Shown here: in pieces, positions 11,451 through 23,114 of the stretch | How the letters are laid out: each line of letters starts with the position of its first letter | How positions within the stretch are numbered: the stretch's first letter is position 1 | Source: Neonectria sp. B-13 | Taxonomy: Eukaryota > Ascomycota > Sordariomycetes > Hypocreales > Nectriaceae | Length of the DNA: 64,000 nt | Reading direction: 5' to 3' | Assembly (NCBI GenBank): GCA_002682825.1 | Contig: NOKP01000026.1 | Location: forward strand, 558,001-622,000 | Position numbers and translations under genes: made by a program | Notes under the pieces: model-generated | The model's input: only the letters and a program-made list of their open reading frames with translations | Databases searched by the model: none | What the model was told of the DNA's origin: nothing

Positions 11451-14400
11451 TCACATCTCCATAGGCTCCGCTCTTGTAGCATCCGCGTTCAAAATGAACT
11501 TGAGGTCCTGAGAGTGTGTTAGTGTGAGAATGAGAAGGAGCCGAGTTCGCCACTTACTTCCAATTTCTCTTCCGTGTCACCAGCCCTTGTATCAAGTGCG
11601 AATGCTGCTAGTTTTCTCTTCTTCTTCTGCAAACCAACGATGCTCTATTTATGTTAGTACAATGTTTCGAAGAAAGGAACAAGAACATATGTCTGAAAAA
11701 CATGCCTCCTCCACTGTACCCCTCATTATGTAGCGGAAAATGGTCACCTCCCTTGCTTGGCCCATTCGTAAGGCTCGAGCCACCGCTTGCTCCTCTACTG
11801 AGGGATTCCACTGTGGTTCAACAATGTGGACAACGTTAGCAGCCGTGAGATTCAATCTATTCGGATGTTAGCCCAATAATGTAGTTGTTAGGTGTCTGGA
11901 AATATGCTACCCCACCGCCCCTGTCTCGATGGACATAAGGAGAATGGTCACTCGAGGATCCTCTTTGAAAGCATTGAGAAGCTTAGATCTCTCTGAATAT
12001 CCGGTTCGCCCATCTATGTGGGCATATTGAAACCGAGATATAGTGAACATTTGCTTCAGAAGATCTAGGGTGGACGTCCAGTACGAAAACACAATGCTAG
12101 GCCAATTAACGTAGGGTCTTATTTATTGGAATTACTTACTGTTTGCAACTCGAGTCCGAACTTGCAATGTTCTCAACCACAGCCGCGAGTTTCGTTGAGA
12201 GAGATATTGGTGCATCCTCGGGAATTCCGGCTGTTATCTCAAAATCGGGCACAGGGCTTCGACAATCGGGACGGGGGCTCGATAAGTGGAGCTGTCGGCT
12301 GCAGTCAGGACAAAAAGAAACAGATTCCAGTAGGATCAAATCGTCTTCGGATATGTCTGAACATCTTTCGCATTCAGCAGTGGACCCTTTTGGAGCCAGT
12401 TGCGTCGACCCTACTGTGGGTGCAGGCAGAGAGCCTTGGTTGCAAAGCATGCGCATTCTCAATATGGCAGTGAACAGGATGTTGTACTTCCGGATTTTGC
12501 TGCCTTTGCTGATGAGGTCATCGATGTCGCCTCTTGTTTTCTCAAGAATGCTCTCATAGAGCATTTGTTCTTGAAACGAAAAGGTAAGCAGCATCACTTT
12601 CTCTGAGTACCTAGGAAGTTTGAGATGCTCCTCCGTTCGCCTGAGGCAATAAGCCCTAAGATAAACTCTAAAAGGCTTTGCAAAGTCCGGACCTCCTTGA
12701 GACAGCGGACCGATAATGTGTTTCTGAAACTCGGCTTTTTTCGCGAAGGGCGAAAGCCGGAGAAACGCGGCCAAAGAGGCAATCTCATCCAGCTTGTTCT
12801 GAACTGGAGTGCCGGTCACACACCATCTTCGACTAGTCTCTAGACTTGAGATTGCGCGGAATTGCTTTGAAGTTGAGTTCTTAATCCAGTGCGCTGAGTT
12901 TTAACATTAGTAAGGTCGTCTAGGCTTCGCGGAGGTGACATACCTTCGTCCAAGACTATACGAAACCATTCCAACGATCCAAGAACATCCAGACCATTCT
13001 TATCTGCAAATACTGTTGCATAGGTGGTTAGAACCAGGTTCGCTGATGTCAAAGATTCCCCATTGATTGCTCGCCGAGGGCCATGAAAGACCTCGTAGTT
13101 CAAAGCTCCCGCATAAAAGTGCCTGTAAGGGTCAAAAATAATGAAGGAAAACGCAAAAAGGAGATCCTCACATTTTGATCTCTGAAATCCAATTCTCGAG
13201 AAGCTCTAGAAATGATTATTAGCTTAGGCGGTTTGGGGGTCTACGAGCACGTACGGGCAGACGGAACAACTACCAGAGTCGCTCTTGTGCGAACCCTTCT
13301 CTTCTGTTTTGACTTTCCTGAAAAGGCGTGAAGCCTTTCATCATGTGAGTGTTCTTCTGAAAGTGAATGGAGGATCGCCGTGAGAATAGTGAGGGTTTTC
13401 CCCAGGCCCATCGCATCGGCGATTATGCCACCGTAGTACCTCGACCGAGAACGGTTATAACTACAGTCCCGTCATTAATCAGACTACAATACAATTGGTT
13501 AGAAATTATTAGGTTTACCTGGTAAGAGTCGCGGCATGAAGCTCGTCTTGTAATCCTTTGCTTACGGTTTCGGTTTCTCGTTGCAGAATGAACCTCACAC
13601 CTTCTTCTTGATATCTATTTTTTGTTAGAGCACGTTCTTGTAGGAAGTAAGTGGTTTAGTCAACACACTTACCTCTTCAAGGTAGTAACGAGTCCTAGAG
13701 GGGTGTGGAACTCCTCCGTAGCTGCCACGTCGGACAACGAATCAAGAATGCTCCAGATTTCAGCAGATATCTTAGCCCTTCCTTCCGGCGAAGGACTAGC
13801 GCCCATTCCGACGAAAGAAGTCATGTCGTCATCTTCGCCAGGAAAGTGGAAGATTTGCGGATTGTGATATTGGACGCCTGGTTTGAGCGCCTGTGGGTGC
13901 TGTAGGTACCCGGACACTTTTGAAAGCCGCGCACCTACCTTAGGTGCATCGGTCTTTGGACCAAAGACGTTGATGGAAACAGGAAAGGACTTCAATCCTG
14001 CTACTGCACCCCTTTTTTGACGCTTTAAGAATAGGCTGCACTCAACCAAGGCTTCAAAGCGGAGATGGTCTATTTCCGTCAGTGCAGCCAGCCTGTCGAT
14101 GGTTGCTATGTCTAAGACTGCGAATTTGGGGCAGGAACTAGTCTCAAGAACGAAGTCATCCTCCCTGCACCTGACCGAAAAAGTGTGGAATGGCTGGGTT
14201 GTTGAACTGGACAGATTCTTTCTTGCTTTGACATCGCACAAGAAGGCCGCTTCTCCATCATCTAGCTGCTTCATCTGTTATAGTCTGCAACTTATGAGTA
14301 GTGGAAGTTCAAGACTTACTGCTCCGTAGCAGATTTCTTGGACGGATTCGTCGGGAACTGATTCGGCTGTGAAGCTAAGAAGGGTCTCAGAAGGATCCTT

Positions 14401-14463
14401 GGTTGGCCTCCATTCGTCTTCGATCTGTTCTTCAACGGCCCAATGTGGCCGCTTCGAAGCCAT
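11451..14463 (-). CDS. SNF2/Rad5-like DNA-dependent ATPase
   Basis: Eleven exons (minus): 14463-14320, 14274-13673, 13614-13519, 13460-13255, 13205-13172, 13122-12944, 12893-12140, 12096-11911, 11856-11706, 11644-11558, 11507-11451; 831 aa. Seen in order: YQEEGVRFIL (Q-motif region), GGIIADAMGLGKT Walker A near 290-303, LVLTTYATV, DEAH box at 419-422, VTGTPVQNKLDEI, a CERC-x17-CPDC zinc-knuckle-like pair near 600-625, VFSYWTSTLDLL, HIDGRT, and helicase motif VI EEQAVARALRMGQ. Architecture fits nuclear Rad5/Rad16/HLTF-like remodellers of fungi, but the full RING is replaced by the four-cysteine motif. The intron 11645-11705 is GC-AG (GAG|GCATGT); splicing it restores the conserved TVEESIVGLQKKK. 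The gene diverges from the NLR gene with 454 bp between starts. Confidence 0.9.
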
Positions 14464-14917
14464 TGTTATGCGAGAAGAGGTTTGTCACGTAAGTCTCTCT
14501 TGTTGCTTATGGGATTGAAATTTTGAAACCCGACTTCAGAAAGGACACCGTACACGTCATCAATTAAATCGAGGCTGGCGGGTAACGGTGATGTTTGATT
14601 TGCGGAGCGACGCATGCATGTCCATTGCGCAGCCTCCAAAAAGACGCCAATTTACAGGCACAGCCTCGACTCCTTGTAGCCCACAGCCTGAATTATTACT
14701 CGGTGTACTTCGTGCGTGCATTAAGGCAATGCGGCTGAGTCTGCCTTACCCCTCTTTGTTCAAGTCTGCCCTTCAATCAGCGTTTTGATTAACTTGGCAG
14801 CCTAACTTGCCACCTTTGCGTGATCTGTTCTCCCCAGCTATTTAGCTCTTTCTCTCCTCGTCTTCTTTCAGACCTTGGACTCTACCAAAGCCAACATTGA
14901 TCAGACAATCAAGCAAT
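14464..14917. promoter_or_regulatory. Divergent promoter, SNF2 / NLR
   Basis: 454 bp between the starts of the SNF2-type gene (minus) and the NLR gene (plus). A CT-rich tract (about 14850-14875) precedes the NLR start, as is usual for fungal transcription start regions. No specific operator recognised. Confidence 0.45.
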
Positions 14918-17900
14918 ATGACTAGTCTGGATCCTGGCAGCTTTAAAAGAGCCCTCAAGAGGTTCACAGCATCTCTTGACCCGTCCCTGCAGCAGCAATT
15001 TTCTGCATGCACTCTGGAACAAGTCCATCAAACGATACGCGATATCCAGCATGAGCAACTCAGAGGAAAAAGACTTCGCGCCATGAATCGACTCCAGGGT
15101 TTCATCGAGGCCATGGAACAGTTTAGCAAGGTCATTGAGGTTTTCCTGAACGTCAACGAATTTGTTTGTTTCATCTGGGTACATTATACTATCAAGGTTC
15201 TAAGCCATTTTGCTAACTACTGTTAGGGACCGATCAAGTTTCTTCTTACCGTAGGTTGTCAAATCGAGAAGATAAACCTATAAGCCGCGAGTGCTCAATC
15301 TGCAGCAGGTAACTAGAACCTACCTGGATATCTTTGACAGGCTACTCGATGCCTACTCTCAAATCGGCGATGCTATTCCCGGCCTGCTGCACTATAGAGC
15401 CATGTTTGAGAAGCATCCACCGTTAGCCGTTGTGCTCGAGGACTATTATTCGGACGTGTTAAACTTCCACAGAGAAGCCATCCTAGTTTTTGAGCGACCG
15501 AGTGAGAGAGACCTACTCCACCGTCCAAACGTCCAAATGCTTACTTTTCGCAGCTTGGAAAAGAGTGTTCTCTGCAACGTGGAAAACCTTTGATACCAGG
15601 TTCGAACCCATCTTGCAGAGTCTCATGCGGCGGAGGCAATTGCTCGAAAGCGAGAAGACTTCTGCATCCCTAGACACGATTCAAACCCTTCGTGAAGAAA
15701 TTACTACCGTCCACAAGGAGCAAAGGGCCAAGGCCACAAGCGAAGATCTTGAAAGGCATCGGCTTCGGATACGCGAAATAAAAAACAAACTCGAAAGCCC
15801 TAACTATGAACTCGATCAGGAGATTTCAACAGAGAACAGGAACGGCAACAGATCTGGGCAGTGGATCTTTCACGACGCTATCTTTCAATCATGGATGGAC
15901 AAGGACTTCAACAGTCACAAGATCTTGTACATCAATGGTATACCAGGAGCGGGTAAGATGCACGTCATTTCAAACCATTTTGGAACCTACTAATAATTTG
16001 TGGTGTAGGTAAGACAACCTTGATGTCAACAGTGATTGAAAAACTTCTCCACGAGAAACGTGCCCCTGATGGGCAGTGTTTCGTCGGATATTTTTACTTC
16101 AAACATCGACAGAACGATACGCACAACCGACTTTTGCGTGCCCTTTTTGAACAACTTCTGAACCAGAATCCAGCCCTCTCCAGTCACATCTTTGATGAGG
16201 TTTCATTGTTGGAAGGGGTCAATCTGAGAACCACTGCAAAACTCGAGACTTTGGTCAAAATTTCTCTACAGAGTTACAAACTTTCCTACATAGTTCTGGA
16301 TGGTCTAGATGAGTGCGCTAAGGGAGAGACGGAGAAAACTGTTCAGTTGTTTCTGTCAATTATTGACAATGAGCCGCAGAATCCAAACCATTCGTTGCGG
16401 ATTCTTTTCTCAGGTCAACGAGACGGTGTACTCGACAAACAGCTCACTCAGCAACCAGCAATTTCCTTGGAAACATCCGCTCATTTGGAGGATATCAGTC
16501 ATTACTGCCAGGAACTTTGCGCGCGGATCAAGACCAAGTTCTTTACGCCGTCGTCGTGCGAGGAAGGCCGTGATATGGAACAGGAAATATTCACCCTTGT
16601 CACTAGGGAGGCACAAGGTAATCCAGCGCAGGTTAAGGTCATGATAATTCGCTAACATTAAATCTACTTAGGAATGTTTCTCTATGCCCGAGTGGTATTG
16701 GAAAATCTCCTAGGTCAAACAAGACTCTCTCGTTTGAGGCGAGAAATCCAAGGAGATGTTTTTCCGCGCGGACTCGAAAATGCGTAAGCCTTGACTCCAC
16801 CTATTCTGCTCACTATAAAATATTCACGGATCCTTTGTTAGATACAACAGAGTGGTTACCCGTATCCTTGAAGACTCGTCGCCAGCAGAACGCGAGGATG
16901 CGATCAAAGTGCTTGGTTTAATAGTCCATGCAAGAAGAACCCTTCATTGGAGAGAAGTCCAGGCTTTCTTCTGTATCAACCCAGTGGAAGGAGAGATCGA
17001 CTATGACGAACGCCTTCTAGTTAGCGGCAAGGAACTTTGCGGCTCTCTCCTTGATACGCACCAAGTCTCCAGCGACATTTCAGGCTCGGAGCATGCTATT
17101 CGAATTGTGCACGAGTCAGCTCGAAAGTAAGTTGTTACTACCGCTAAGGTGAACTACACTCACAATCTTGAAATAGCTACCTACTTGCGAAACAACCTGT
17201 TGATTTGGGTTCGGAAGGTCTCAAGCTCTCGGTGTTTTGCTGCCGATATCTCACATCTGGACCATTCATGCCGGGGATTGATCCCCAGGAAGTTGTATCA
17301 CACGCCCTCAAAGGATACTACGCTCTTCAAGACTATGCCGTTCAATTTTGGTACGACCATGCTCGGGCTTGTGTGGTACAGGTTTCCGACACTTCAGACA
17401 AAGTTCAAATTTACGAAGTGGTCGACGCAGTTAAAGATTGCCTCAAGTCGTACTGCCTTCAAAGTCAGATGCGATGGACTTATGGCCCAAACGAGCACTC
17501 AGGGGTGATTGAAGCGCTCAACCGCCTCCCGGTCAACGGTCGTGATCGAAACGTGTTTCTAAATGTTGAATTACGAACAACTCTGATTCGTCAACAAGTC
17601 GAAACCCTACAGACAAACGCAGCTATCATTGGTGCGCAAGAGCAGGCATTCAACCTCTTTCACGGGCTCAAACGAAAACCGAAATGTTCCAAGCCATGGT
17701 GCGACTTCTTTGTGGTGGGCTTCGATACTGTGCAAGAACGCCAACGACACATTGACCGGCATGATCTCTCACATACCTGCAACCTGGAAGATTGTCTCGC
17801 GGCTCGCATAGGGTACGATTCCCAGTCAGCGCTGGATAACCATCGAAGAAACTGGCATCATACAGCTAATGAGCCAATTCGGTTCCCAAAGCTTCGGCAA

Positions 17901-18791
17901 AAGAAATACCTCAGCATATGGCCTGCTGTCGAGAATGGGGATACAGAAGCCGTTGCATCTTTTTTAGACGCGGGGCACCTTCTCGACCAACGACAAGAAA
18001 AACCGCCAGGTCTCACTGCTCTGGGCTTAGCTGCTAAGCATGGCCATTTTGACATCTGCAGATTGCTGCTCGGTGCGGGTGCAGTCCCATTCAACCATTT
18101 CTTTTTTGTGGATACCGCCGCTCCGTCTACTCCTCTAGTACAAAGTATAGTGAATGGACACCTGGAAGTGGCTAGGCTTTTCCTCCAATATACAGCTTAT
18201 CAAGAAGTAGAGCAAGAGGCGGCTGACGCGGTTTTCAGCACAGTTTGTAGTAGCGGTCGCAAGGATATGGTTAAATTATTTGTAGTCTCCGGAGGGCGAC
18301 TTTCTGACCCCCTTTCCAGGAACAGGTTCAGGAAAACCTGCATATTACAAGCTGCCGCTCTCAGCGGAAACCCGGAAGTGGTCAAATTGCTCTTAGAAAG
18401 CGGATGGGATGACGGGGCAAACATGGACACCGTCATACAGGTAATGAAAGAATACGATGGAGCCACTTCAGACCAGATCATTGAAATGCTTCTGTCCACC
18501 GGAAAGCCTGAAAGTGAAAGGGATAACTGGATCACTGATTACCTAGAACCTCGCCGGGTTTCAGCAGCAAGAATGATCCTTTCTTACCCGAACCTTTGGC
18601 TCACCGTCGCTGATTTGAACATTGTTCGGCGGAAGGTAAGAGAATTGGGGTGGAACGATGTTTCGGCTATCGTAGAAGGGATTGTGGGCCACGGAAACCT
18701 CAGACAGGACTACAATAGCTTAGTAGACTTCGACTTCGACTTCGACTTCGACGAGTCGTTGGATCCTTATGCTAGTTCTCTTCAGCTTTGA
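14918..18791 (+). CDS. NLR-like NACHT protein with C2H2-like fingers and ankyrin repeats
   Basis: Eight exons: 14918-15178, 15227-15250, 15306-15501, 15554-15952, 16009-16617, 16672-16783, 16842-17126, 17177-18791; 1166 aa. Seen in order: an N-terminal fungal STAND-associated domain (FIWGPIKFLLT... FDRLLDAYSQIGDAIP, resembling the DUF7708 type), a coiled region, NACHT Walker A GIPGAGKTTL near 289-298, Walker B YIVLDGLDEC near 386-395, a helical region with HESARNYLL, a Cys/His cluster of C2H2 type at about 795-850 (CSKPWC...HIDRH, CNLEDC...NHRRNWHH), then ankyrin-like repeats at about 870-1050 and an acidic tail DFDFDFDFDE. Such proteins act as intracellular sensors in fungal non-self recognition and programmed cell death (family knowledge); the ligand is unknown. 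The 24-nt second exon is the least certain border. Confidence 0.9.
18726..18752 (+). repeat. GACTTC hexanucleotide repeat inside the NLR tail
   Basis: Four consecutive GACTTC units plus GAC encode alternating Asp-Phe near the C-terminus. Hexamer copy changes would stay in frame. Confidence 0.85.
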
Positions 18792-19283
18792 TGGGTTATG
18801 GGAAGTGGGGCGAGTAGCAAACATGAAATCTGAAATACTCCATTTACTATATTTAACTTGTAGTAATTATGAATGAGCATACTGTTACCTAGCCAGCTGA
18901 CTAGAACTTACCTTAAGCTTACTTGGTTAGCTTCACTAACACGCTTCCCCTCCCTACCCACTCTAAGGTCACCGATGTATTGCTAATATAGCATGCGAGA
19001 TAGCCTATTGCAGGATATATATATAGGCCGTCATAGAAGCGACATTTTCAAGCTACTATTTCCCATGTTTATTTACGCATAATTGTATCAGTCGTATTTC
19101 TCGTGTTTTCCTGCGTGGAAGTCCCTGTACTAACTAATACTGAACTAAATTCTAGGTAGTAATAGTCAGAACTGGTATTTAGTAACATCAAGCTACTTAA
19201 TATGGATATCTGCCAATATCGGGCTACTTAGTCTTGGTTTCCAACCCTGGGTGACACCTCTATCTATTAGTCAAAGGCAACAA
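18792..19283. other. AT-rich intergenic stretch
   Basis: 492 bp, AT-rich, with a TA run near 19016-19025. It is the shared 3' region of the NLR gene and the decayed regulator. No gene seen. Confidence 0.45.
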
Positions 19284-21163
19284 TTACATGCCTCCCCATC
19301 TCCCCGTCCCGCTCAGTGAATCGCTTGCTGCTGGCTTGGTCAACCCTTTCACGGTCTCGTGCCAATCCTGCCAATCAATGTTCTCAATGTCGAAAAGGTT
19401 GATGTCCATGTCTAAATCATCCATCACAGGCGGTAAATCTTCAAAATACATATCCCCTCCTTGTGCGAGTTCATCCATCCCGTATGTGTTGTTAGAACCA
19501 CCCCGGGCATTACTGTGAGGATTCTGATGCCCGCCTGGCCAGAGCATTTGCGGGGGCTGGCCATCCAACAACCCCTGAGCATCCATCGTATTGTTCATGA
19601 AATTGGCCTCCTGTCCTAGAGATACTAAGTCCTGTGGCGGCATATTATAGACCTCTCCAGCCTAAGCCTGAGCCCGAGCTGTGACCGACTGCGCCGGGTC
19701 AGGAAGCATACTCCCCTGGAAAGGGAGCTTGGAAGCGATACTTTCTGCACGCACGAGCTGCTTCCATCGGAGCCGGCCCCATCTCTGTCATGGCCGTGAA
19801 CAAGCGTCGGCACAGGGCGCAGAGTTCGTGTCGCACTAAGCTCACGGCGGTGTCGGTGCGGCCCTCGCGAGGTGCTGGCATCATGGTAGAGGACGGATCG
19901 ATATCGGCGTCGTTGATGTTGGAAGGGAGCTGGGTGTCAAAGTTCTTGTCGGTTACGGTGAGGTCTGAGCCCAGCTCTTCGGCAGAGCGCAGGTCGATAC
20001 TCATGATGGCCCACCAAAGACGACGGCGCATCTCAACCTCGAAGGGCGGCAAGCCGAGCTGGACACCATCGCGGTGAAGGCCGAGGGCCTGGGCCATGCG
20101 CACGCACATTCCCGTCAGGGTCCAGCAGAGCTTTCTGTCATCGTGGCACTTGACCATAGTGAGGAAGAGGGTGAAGGCTTGGAGGACGGCCATGTCGGAG
20201 GTGTTGAGGAGATTCGCCTTGGCCAGGGCTTGCTCCAGCGCGAAGCGGAACTGGGAAACGTAGTGAGATTGAGATACCCCGAAGTTGGTTTGCACCTAGA
20301 AACGTGAGCGACAGGCTTAAGGAAACATGCAGTCAAGTCCTACCTTTGTCTCCTCCATGGAAGTGACGGCAGCATAGTAAATAGCGAAGATAAGAGCTTC
20401 ATCGCCCGGGCTAAGGTCGCCGACCCGCCATTTCATCTTGCGCATCAGCTTATCCATGGTCGGGATGTGCAGCACCTTGAGCAGCGGTTCCAAGTTCTCC
20501 AGATAGATCTGCCAGAGGAAAGCCACCTGCGATGGCAGCGGATGCAGTTCTGCTAGGTCGACGTCGGCAGAGCGGTAGCCCAGGATGAAGCTATGGTGGT
20601 CCGAGTCGGCGTTGAAGTTCTGCTGTGGCGACTGATGGGGGTTTCTGTCGTCCTCGGAGTCATCGAAGTCGTCGCTCACGACGTGAATTTCGTTGCGAAG
20701 CTCATCAAGCTGTCCCTGTTAGCTAGTCCCCAAGGGCGCCATCAAGAATGCAAATCGAGTGACTACCTCGCCATTGAGCTTCGACCAGAACCCGCTGTTG
20801 ATGTATCGGCTCGTCCTTCCTCCATCGTGAAGCACCAACCGCCCGAGCTGCTTGTCTACTCCAGTCAGATTACGACCCTCAGTCTTTCTCTTCGCCTCCT
20901 CTGTGGTCTCCCGTACTGCCGCGACACCCTGCAGCACCCGAGGAGAGACCCCATTCTCCGCGCTTGAGCCGGAGCTGGCGGCGTACGCGACCGGGCGCGG
21001 GGAACACGCAAGCGATCTCGGTGCGGCGGCGGCAGTTAGCTCATAGCATCGTCTTGTCGCAGCGGACCTTGCGCTTGCGGCAGATGATGCAGCTCCGCGG
21101 ATTCTGCACCGGCGTACCCGATGCCGTGACCGCCACGGGCTGGTCGAACGGGATTGCTGTCAT
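19284..21163 (-). pseudogene. Decayed Zn2Cys6 / fungal-specific transcription factor
   Basis: Remnant of a Zn2Cys6 regulator. It begins at 21163 with a good start of the zinc cluster (CIICRKRKVRCDK), but where the family has PCANCRR the reading is L-stop-ANCRR: the TGA at 21041-21043 replaces the fourth cluster cysteine. A reading-frame change lies between the cluster and the next conserved block (LQGVAAVRETTEEA... GRLVLHDGGRTSRYINSGFWSKL). The following exons still splice in phase (introns about 20720-20767 and 20297-20343) into the regulatory domain (HPLPSQVAFLWQIYLENLEPLLKVLHIPT, ALGLHRDG, EMRRRLWW). That frame stops at 19699, and the usual 150-200 residues of the domain are missing. An acidic C-terminal block (19284-19643, DLPPVMDDLDMDINLFDIENIDW) follows in another frame after a TAG. 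Several independent lesions make a working product unlikely. Confidence 0.82.
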
Positions 21164-21788
21164 TGGGCGGTGGCGGCAGCGTCATTGTCGTGGCTGCCCC
21201 GGAGACGCCGACGGCCGGAGGTTGTCTATTGTTGGAGGCATCAGCAACTTGTTTCTCTAGTCTTTTGCCCTGACCATGGCCAGTGTCTACGAGTCTGAGT
21301 CTACGGGTGAGTGGCTGCTCATTGTTGGGGTTGGTTGGTTCGTAAAGGTGCGCCCGCCGCTCTATTTTACACAAACAAAGAAGCATCAATTACGAGAGAC
21401 GAACAGACAGCTTAGACGCAATTGGTGAGCATCTGATTTGCCATCTAGTTTGCTACAGCCCCGTTCTTTGACTCCCACCCTCGACCCCCAGTTGCCCTCA
21501 CACACCATCATTTACGACACGGACCCATCCCGGCACGCAAGGGCAGAGATCTCTCTTAGTTATCGCTTGAGTGCCAAAGAGAAGATCAGCCGGCCTACGA
21601 GGCACATGGCTTTTATTCATCTACGGGGCGCAAGTCCCGCAGCCTCCCTCCACGTCACCAAGGTCTTACCAGGTCTCGAGGCCTCGCTTGCGCTTAGATG
21701 AGTCTGCCAAGGATTTCCTCGTCAACACCCTTTTAACTCCGATCCGCAACAATGAAACCACTCCCTAGCGAGTAGGGTTGGCATGCAC
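21164..21788. other. Intergenic stretch
   Basis: 625 bp between the pseudogene start and the end of the secreted-protein gene. It should carry the old promoter of the decayed regulator. A possible last exon of the secreted-protein gene could lie near 21700 (see that entry). Nothing else seen. Confidence 0.4.
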
Positions 21789-22329
21789 TCACCTGTGTTG
21801 GCGCCACCGATGGAAGTGACCCCATTCGAAGCCGTGCAGCGCATGTTTGACATAGTTGAGCACGACCTTAACATCAAAGACAAACGCCTCATTCTTCGCA
21901 TTGATCATGTAGCAGCAGTTCTCGTAGAACTAGCCCCGAGCAATCCGATCTCCATGTCAGTAAATAGATCTAAACCAAATTCTCTCGCGTTTGACATAGC
22001 AGACTCACCGGGTGCTCTCCCTCCTCATTGGCGTTGATCTCCTCGAAGGCTGGCCCGATGGGTAGGATGTCCGCGTCAAAGCCGCCTCGGACGGAACCGC
22101 CCCGACAGTTTGCGGACGAGGCGACAATCCCGGTGGGAGTGGTGGCATTAGTAGGCCACCAGACCACGAGGTCCATGGTGAGAAAAGGCACCAAGGCGGG
22201 AGTGCAGCCTGAATCGCCATCGGACTGACGAACCTCTAGATTGTTGGATTTGGTAGATGAGCTATTCACGACTGCCGCAACGGCTGCCTGAGAGGAAACA
22301 CCCAGCAAAAATAACTTGGAGAGCATCAT
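21789..22329 (-). CDS. Small secreted protein, unknown family
   Basis: Exons (minus) 22329-22009 and 21929-21789 give 153 aa; intron 79 nt with an ACTGAC branch site. The N-terminus MMLSKLFLLGVSSQAAVAA is a typical signal peptide. The mature part has few cysteines (GCTP, NCRGG, FYENCCYM) and a C-terminal FEWGHFHRW stretch. A minus-strand TATA box (22437-22444) lies about 108 bp upstream. The final AGG-TGA also reads as a strong AG|GTGAGT donor; splicing it to an acceptor near 21703 would only change the last residues (R to RLI). No family recognised; an extracellular or effector-like role is a guess. Confidence 0.7.
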
Positions 22330-22436
22330 GGTGCAACTTTTGTAAGATTTTACTTGATCGAGATCTGAGGAGGCCTAGAGGACTGAAACTCAGAGAAGGT
22401 TGAGGATGTGGTTCGGTAGAGAGGAGAACAACAAGT

Positions 22437-22444
22437 CTTTTATA
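22437..22444 (-). promoter_or_regulatory. TATA box of the secreted-protein gene
   Basis: Reads TATAAAAG on the minus strand, about 108 bp upstream of the ATG at 22329. Confidence 0.5.
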
Positions 22445-23114
22445 AATTTTTCAGATCATATCTGTGAAATATCCATGTGTATACCTACGCAATATTTTAT
22501 CCCTGCTGTGTCGCGATCATGGGAAAATTGGTGATGCTGATCCCAAAACGAACAGAACTCCTCGGTCTTCGGTTTTCGCGCACTTTTTCAAGACCGGATG
22601 CCGACATCTGCACCATACCAAACACCCTGGTCAACACTGGTCACCGCGATCCGAAAACAGCCAAGATTGAATCGACTTGGCAAGCATGGCAGCTCTTCCA
22701 TACAGGGTCTGACCGTTGAAATCTTGAAAGAAGGCTGGGCTTCAGCTGATTTCTTTTTAAATCACCAATGACCTCGTAGGCTACTCAAATTCCACTGTAA
22801 GCTATAAGTCTTGAAGGTCAGTAAATAGGTACGTTAACCTCATTGGTTAGTTCAATGAAACTCTATTCTTTGGAGACTTGTTTCGCCTCAAATAAAGAAT
22901 GTCTTGGCAGAGGTTCGGCTTGTCTGAATAAGTATTGAACCCATCTTAGTACGGCTGTGACGTGTGACACCCCTCCTTGCATACAGCTCCCTCCCTTGCC
23001 GTGTGGAAGCATACCTTGAGGCTTAAAGATCCTCCCCCCGTCCGCATTTTCCTCTTCAACTCTTTACACTACTCACGCACCTTGGATCGACTTAGTCTAA
23101 GTTGATTCCACAAG
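22445..23114. other. Intergenic stretch
   Basis: No gene seen. The right part (about 23030-23100) is CT-rich and probably the transcription start region of the kinase-like gene at 23115. Confidence 0.4.

Noticed and set aside
19284..21163. RIP mutation as the cause of the pseudogene
   Set aside because: Lesions include a frameshift, a deletion and a C-to-A type change; the region is GC-rich and lacks a TpA excess.
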